Shown: positions 22,085 to 22,879 of the stretch, one piece after another | How the letters are laid out: the number at the start of each line of letters is the position of its first letter | Position numbering within the stretch: the first letter of the stretch is position 1 | Virus record (IMG/VR): IMGVR_UViG_3300047562_001688 | Span: 1 to 22,879 of that record | DNA from: a virus | Length of the DNA stretch: 22,879 nucleotides | Strand: one strand, 5' to 3' | The notes under the pieces: model-generated | Told to the model about the DNA's origin: nothing | The model's database searches: none | The model's input: the letters and a program-made list of their open reading frames with translations, nothing else | Program-made: the position numbers and the translations under genes

Positions 22085-22092
22085 TATTTATC
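22085..22092 (-). promoter_or_regulatory. T4-type late promoter box for the fibre/protease unit
   Basis: GATAAATA on the minus strand (seven of eight to TATAAATA) with a leader of about 18 nt that contains CGGAGA. This is an ordinary T4-style late promoter with a ribosome-binding site. Confidence 0.6.
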
Positions 22093-22130
22093 ATATGCTT
22101 CATTATTAATTTCTTAGGTCTATATGGACG

Positions 22131-22138
22131 GATAAATA
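22131..22138 (+). promoter_or_regulatory. T4-type late promoter box for the cupin unit
   Basis: GATAAATA on the plus strand, 26 nt before the ATG at 22165 and back-to-back with the leftward box at 22085-22092. Presence of a late box suggests the sugar-metabolism pair is expressed late, with virion assembly. Confidence 0.55.
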
Positions 22139-22164
22139 ATTAACTACACACATAATGAGATGAT

Positions 22165-22560
22165 ATGAATCAAAGATTAGAAGGAAAAGTCAAAAAGGGA
22201 TGGGGATACGAACTCATTTGGGCAACCAATGACAAATATTGTGGCAAGATCATGGTATTTGAAAACAAGGGTGCAAAATTTTCTATGCACTTTCATAGAG
22301 AAAAAGAAGAAACTTGGTTTGTAAATTCGGGCAAATTTCTTCTTCGTTGGATAGACACAAGCACTGCCACCCTTCACACAAAGGAACTGACTCAGGGAGA
22401 TACTTGGCATAATCCTCCATTACAACCGCATCAACTGGAAGCACTCGAACCCATGAGTGAAATCTTTGAGGTTAGTAGTGCAGATAGCGTGGAGGACAAT
22501 TATAGAATTGCTCCTGGAGATAGTCAAAGTAATGATGAAAAAAATAGTAGTCAACGGTAG
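22165..22560 (+). CDS. Cupin-fold protein, mannose-6-phosphate isomerase-like
   Basis: A 131-aa single-domain cupin. The opening VKKGWGYELIWATND (9-23) is the usual start of sugar-isomerase-type cupins. The metal site is visible as H42 and H44 with Glu48 or Glu49 in MHFHREKEETWFV (41-53), and H89 in PPLQPHQLEAL (84-94). The first ~110 residues carry the fold; the last ~20 are a polar tail that overlaps the next gene. It is likely to act on a nucleotide-sugar or sugar phosphate, but small cupins are diverse and the substrate cannot be read from the sequence. It overlaps by 29 nt with the nucleotidyltransferase that follows, suggesting coupled translation and a shared pathway. Confidence 0.85.
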   Translation: MNQRLEGKVKKGWGYELIWATNDKYCGKIMVFENKGAKFSMHFHREKEETWFVNSGKFLLRWIDTSTATLHTKELTQGDTWHNPPLQPHQLEALEPMSEIFEVSSADSVEDNYRIAPGDSQSNDEKNSSQR

Positions 22561-22879
22561 TTTCGATATAGTTCACAGAGGACATCTTGAACTATTACAC
22601 TACGCAAAAAGTTTGGGAGATTATCTTCTAGTTTGCATAGATACCGACAGCAGAATTTCCGAATTAAAGGGTCCTAATAGACCAATCAACAATCAAGAAG
22701 ATAGAAAATTCTTACTACAATCTATCAAGCCCGTGGACGAAGTTTTGTTCTTTAATTCAAAACAAGAGTTGGAGGATATATTAGAAAAGTATCAACCCGA
22801 CGCGATGGTAAAAGGTAGTGACTATGTGGGTAAAGAAATTGTTGGAAGACAATTTTGTAAATCAATTAAGTTTTATGAG
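22532..22879 (+). CDS. RfaE/HldE-type nucleotidyltransferase, cut by the window end
   Basis: The frame begins with two ATGs (22532 and 22535) inside the end of the cupin gene and stays open to the last base (116 codons seen). It has the nucleotidyltransferase signature NGSFDIVHRGHLELLHYAKS, containing the HxGH motif (H-R-G-H), then GDYLLVCIDTDSRI, KGPNRPIN and EDRKFLL. The late segment VKGSDYVGKEIVG is characteristic of the ADP-heptose synthase (RfaE/HldE) transferase domain; glycerol-3-phosphate cytidylyltransferases are an alternative. In bacteria this domain activates heptose-1-phosphate for LPS. With the cupin it probably makes an activated sugar late in infection. The C-terminus lies outside the window. 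Confidence 0.88.
   Translation, partial: MMKKIVVNGSFDIVHRGHLELLHYAKSLGDYLLVCIDTDSRISELKGPNRPINNQEDRKFLLQSIKPVDEVLFFNSKQELEDILEKYQPDAMVKGSDYVGKEIVGRQFCKSIKFYE

Overview
The window is part of the genome of a T4-like (contractile-tailed) bacteriophage. The evidence is a block of recognisable T4 morphogenesis homologues: gp1 (dNMP kinase), gp4 (head completion), gp13 and gp14 (neck), gp15 (tail terminator), gp16 and gp17 (terminase), gp18 (sheath), gp19 (tube) and a gp54-type tube initiator. The DNA is AT-rich. The sequence style, with long decorated structural proteins and T4-type late promoters ending TAAATA, most resembles T4-like phages of marine bacteria (cyanobacterial or SAR11 phages). Nothing in the window fixes the host, and I see no integrase, tRNA, CRISPR array or insertion sequence.

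Layout. Positions 1-233 hold a leftward sigma70-like promoter leading out of the window and the terminator of the leftward late genes. From 234 to 12059 almost everything reads leftward in three units. gp18-gp19 ends at a strong hairpin (8011-8039). gp54-like, a conserved 126-aa protein, gp4, gp16 and three putative virion/head proteins end at a hairpin (3733-3756). gp17 plus a large conserved 625-aa protein end at a hairpin (160-186). From 12188 to 14288 lie a rightward zinc/HNH-like gene, a leftward gp1 kinase with its own near-perfect sigma70 promoter, a small basic protein and gp13. A 44-bp divergent promoter region then starts a rightward unit (14333-17978): gp14, a 57-aa gene, gp15, a Nudix-fold protein lacking its catalytic box, and an 87-aa coiled-coil candidate. 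From 17975 to 22061 a leftward unit encodes a fibre-like protein, a subtilisin-family protease and a cupredoxin-tailed virion protein. A second divergent promoter region starts a rightward sugar-metabolism pair at the right edge: a cupin and an RfaE/HldE-type nucleotidyltransferase that runs off the window.

How the genes work together. The terminase fills heads, gp13/gp14/gp4 finish the head and neck, and gp54-like, gp19, gp18 and gp15 build and cap the tail. The fibre-like proteins and protease probably decorate the virion. Many genes join by TAATG stop/start overlaps, suggesting coupled translation.

The most notable signals are these: T4-type late -10 boxes placed exactly 5 nt before several start codons, which predicts leaderless late mRNAs; a roughly 585-residue insertion in the tail sheath built of repeated tryptophan modules and flagellin-IN-like segments; extra domains grafted onto gp14 and gp15; a Nudix pseudo-enzyme; and a virion-operon subtilase. 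Family assignments rest on my recognition of sequence patterns, not on a database search.
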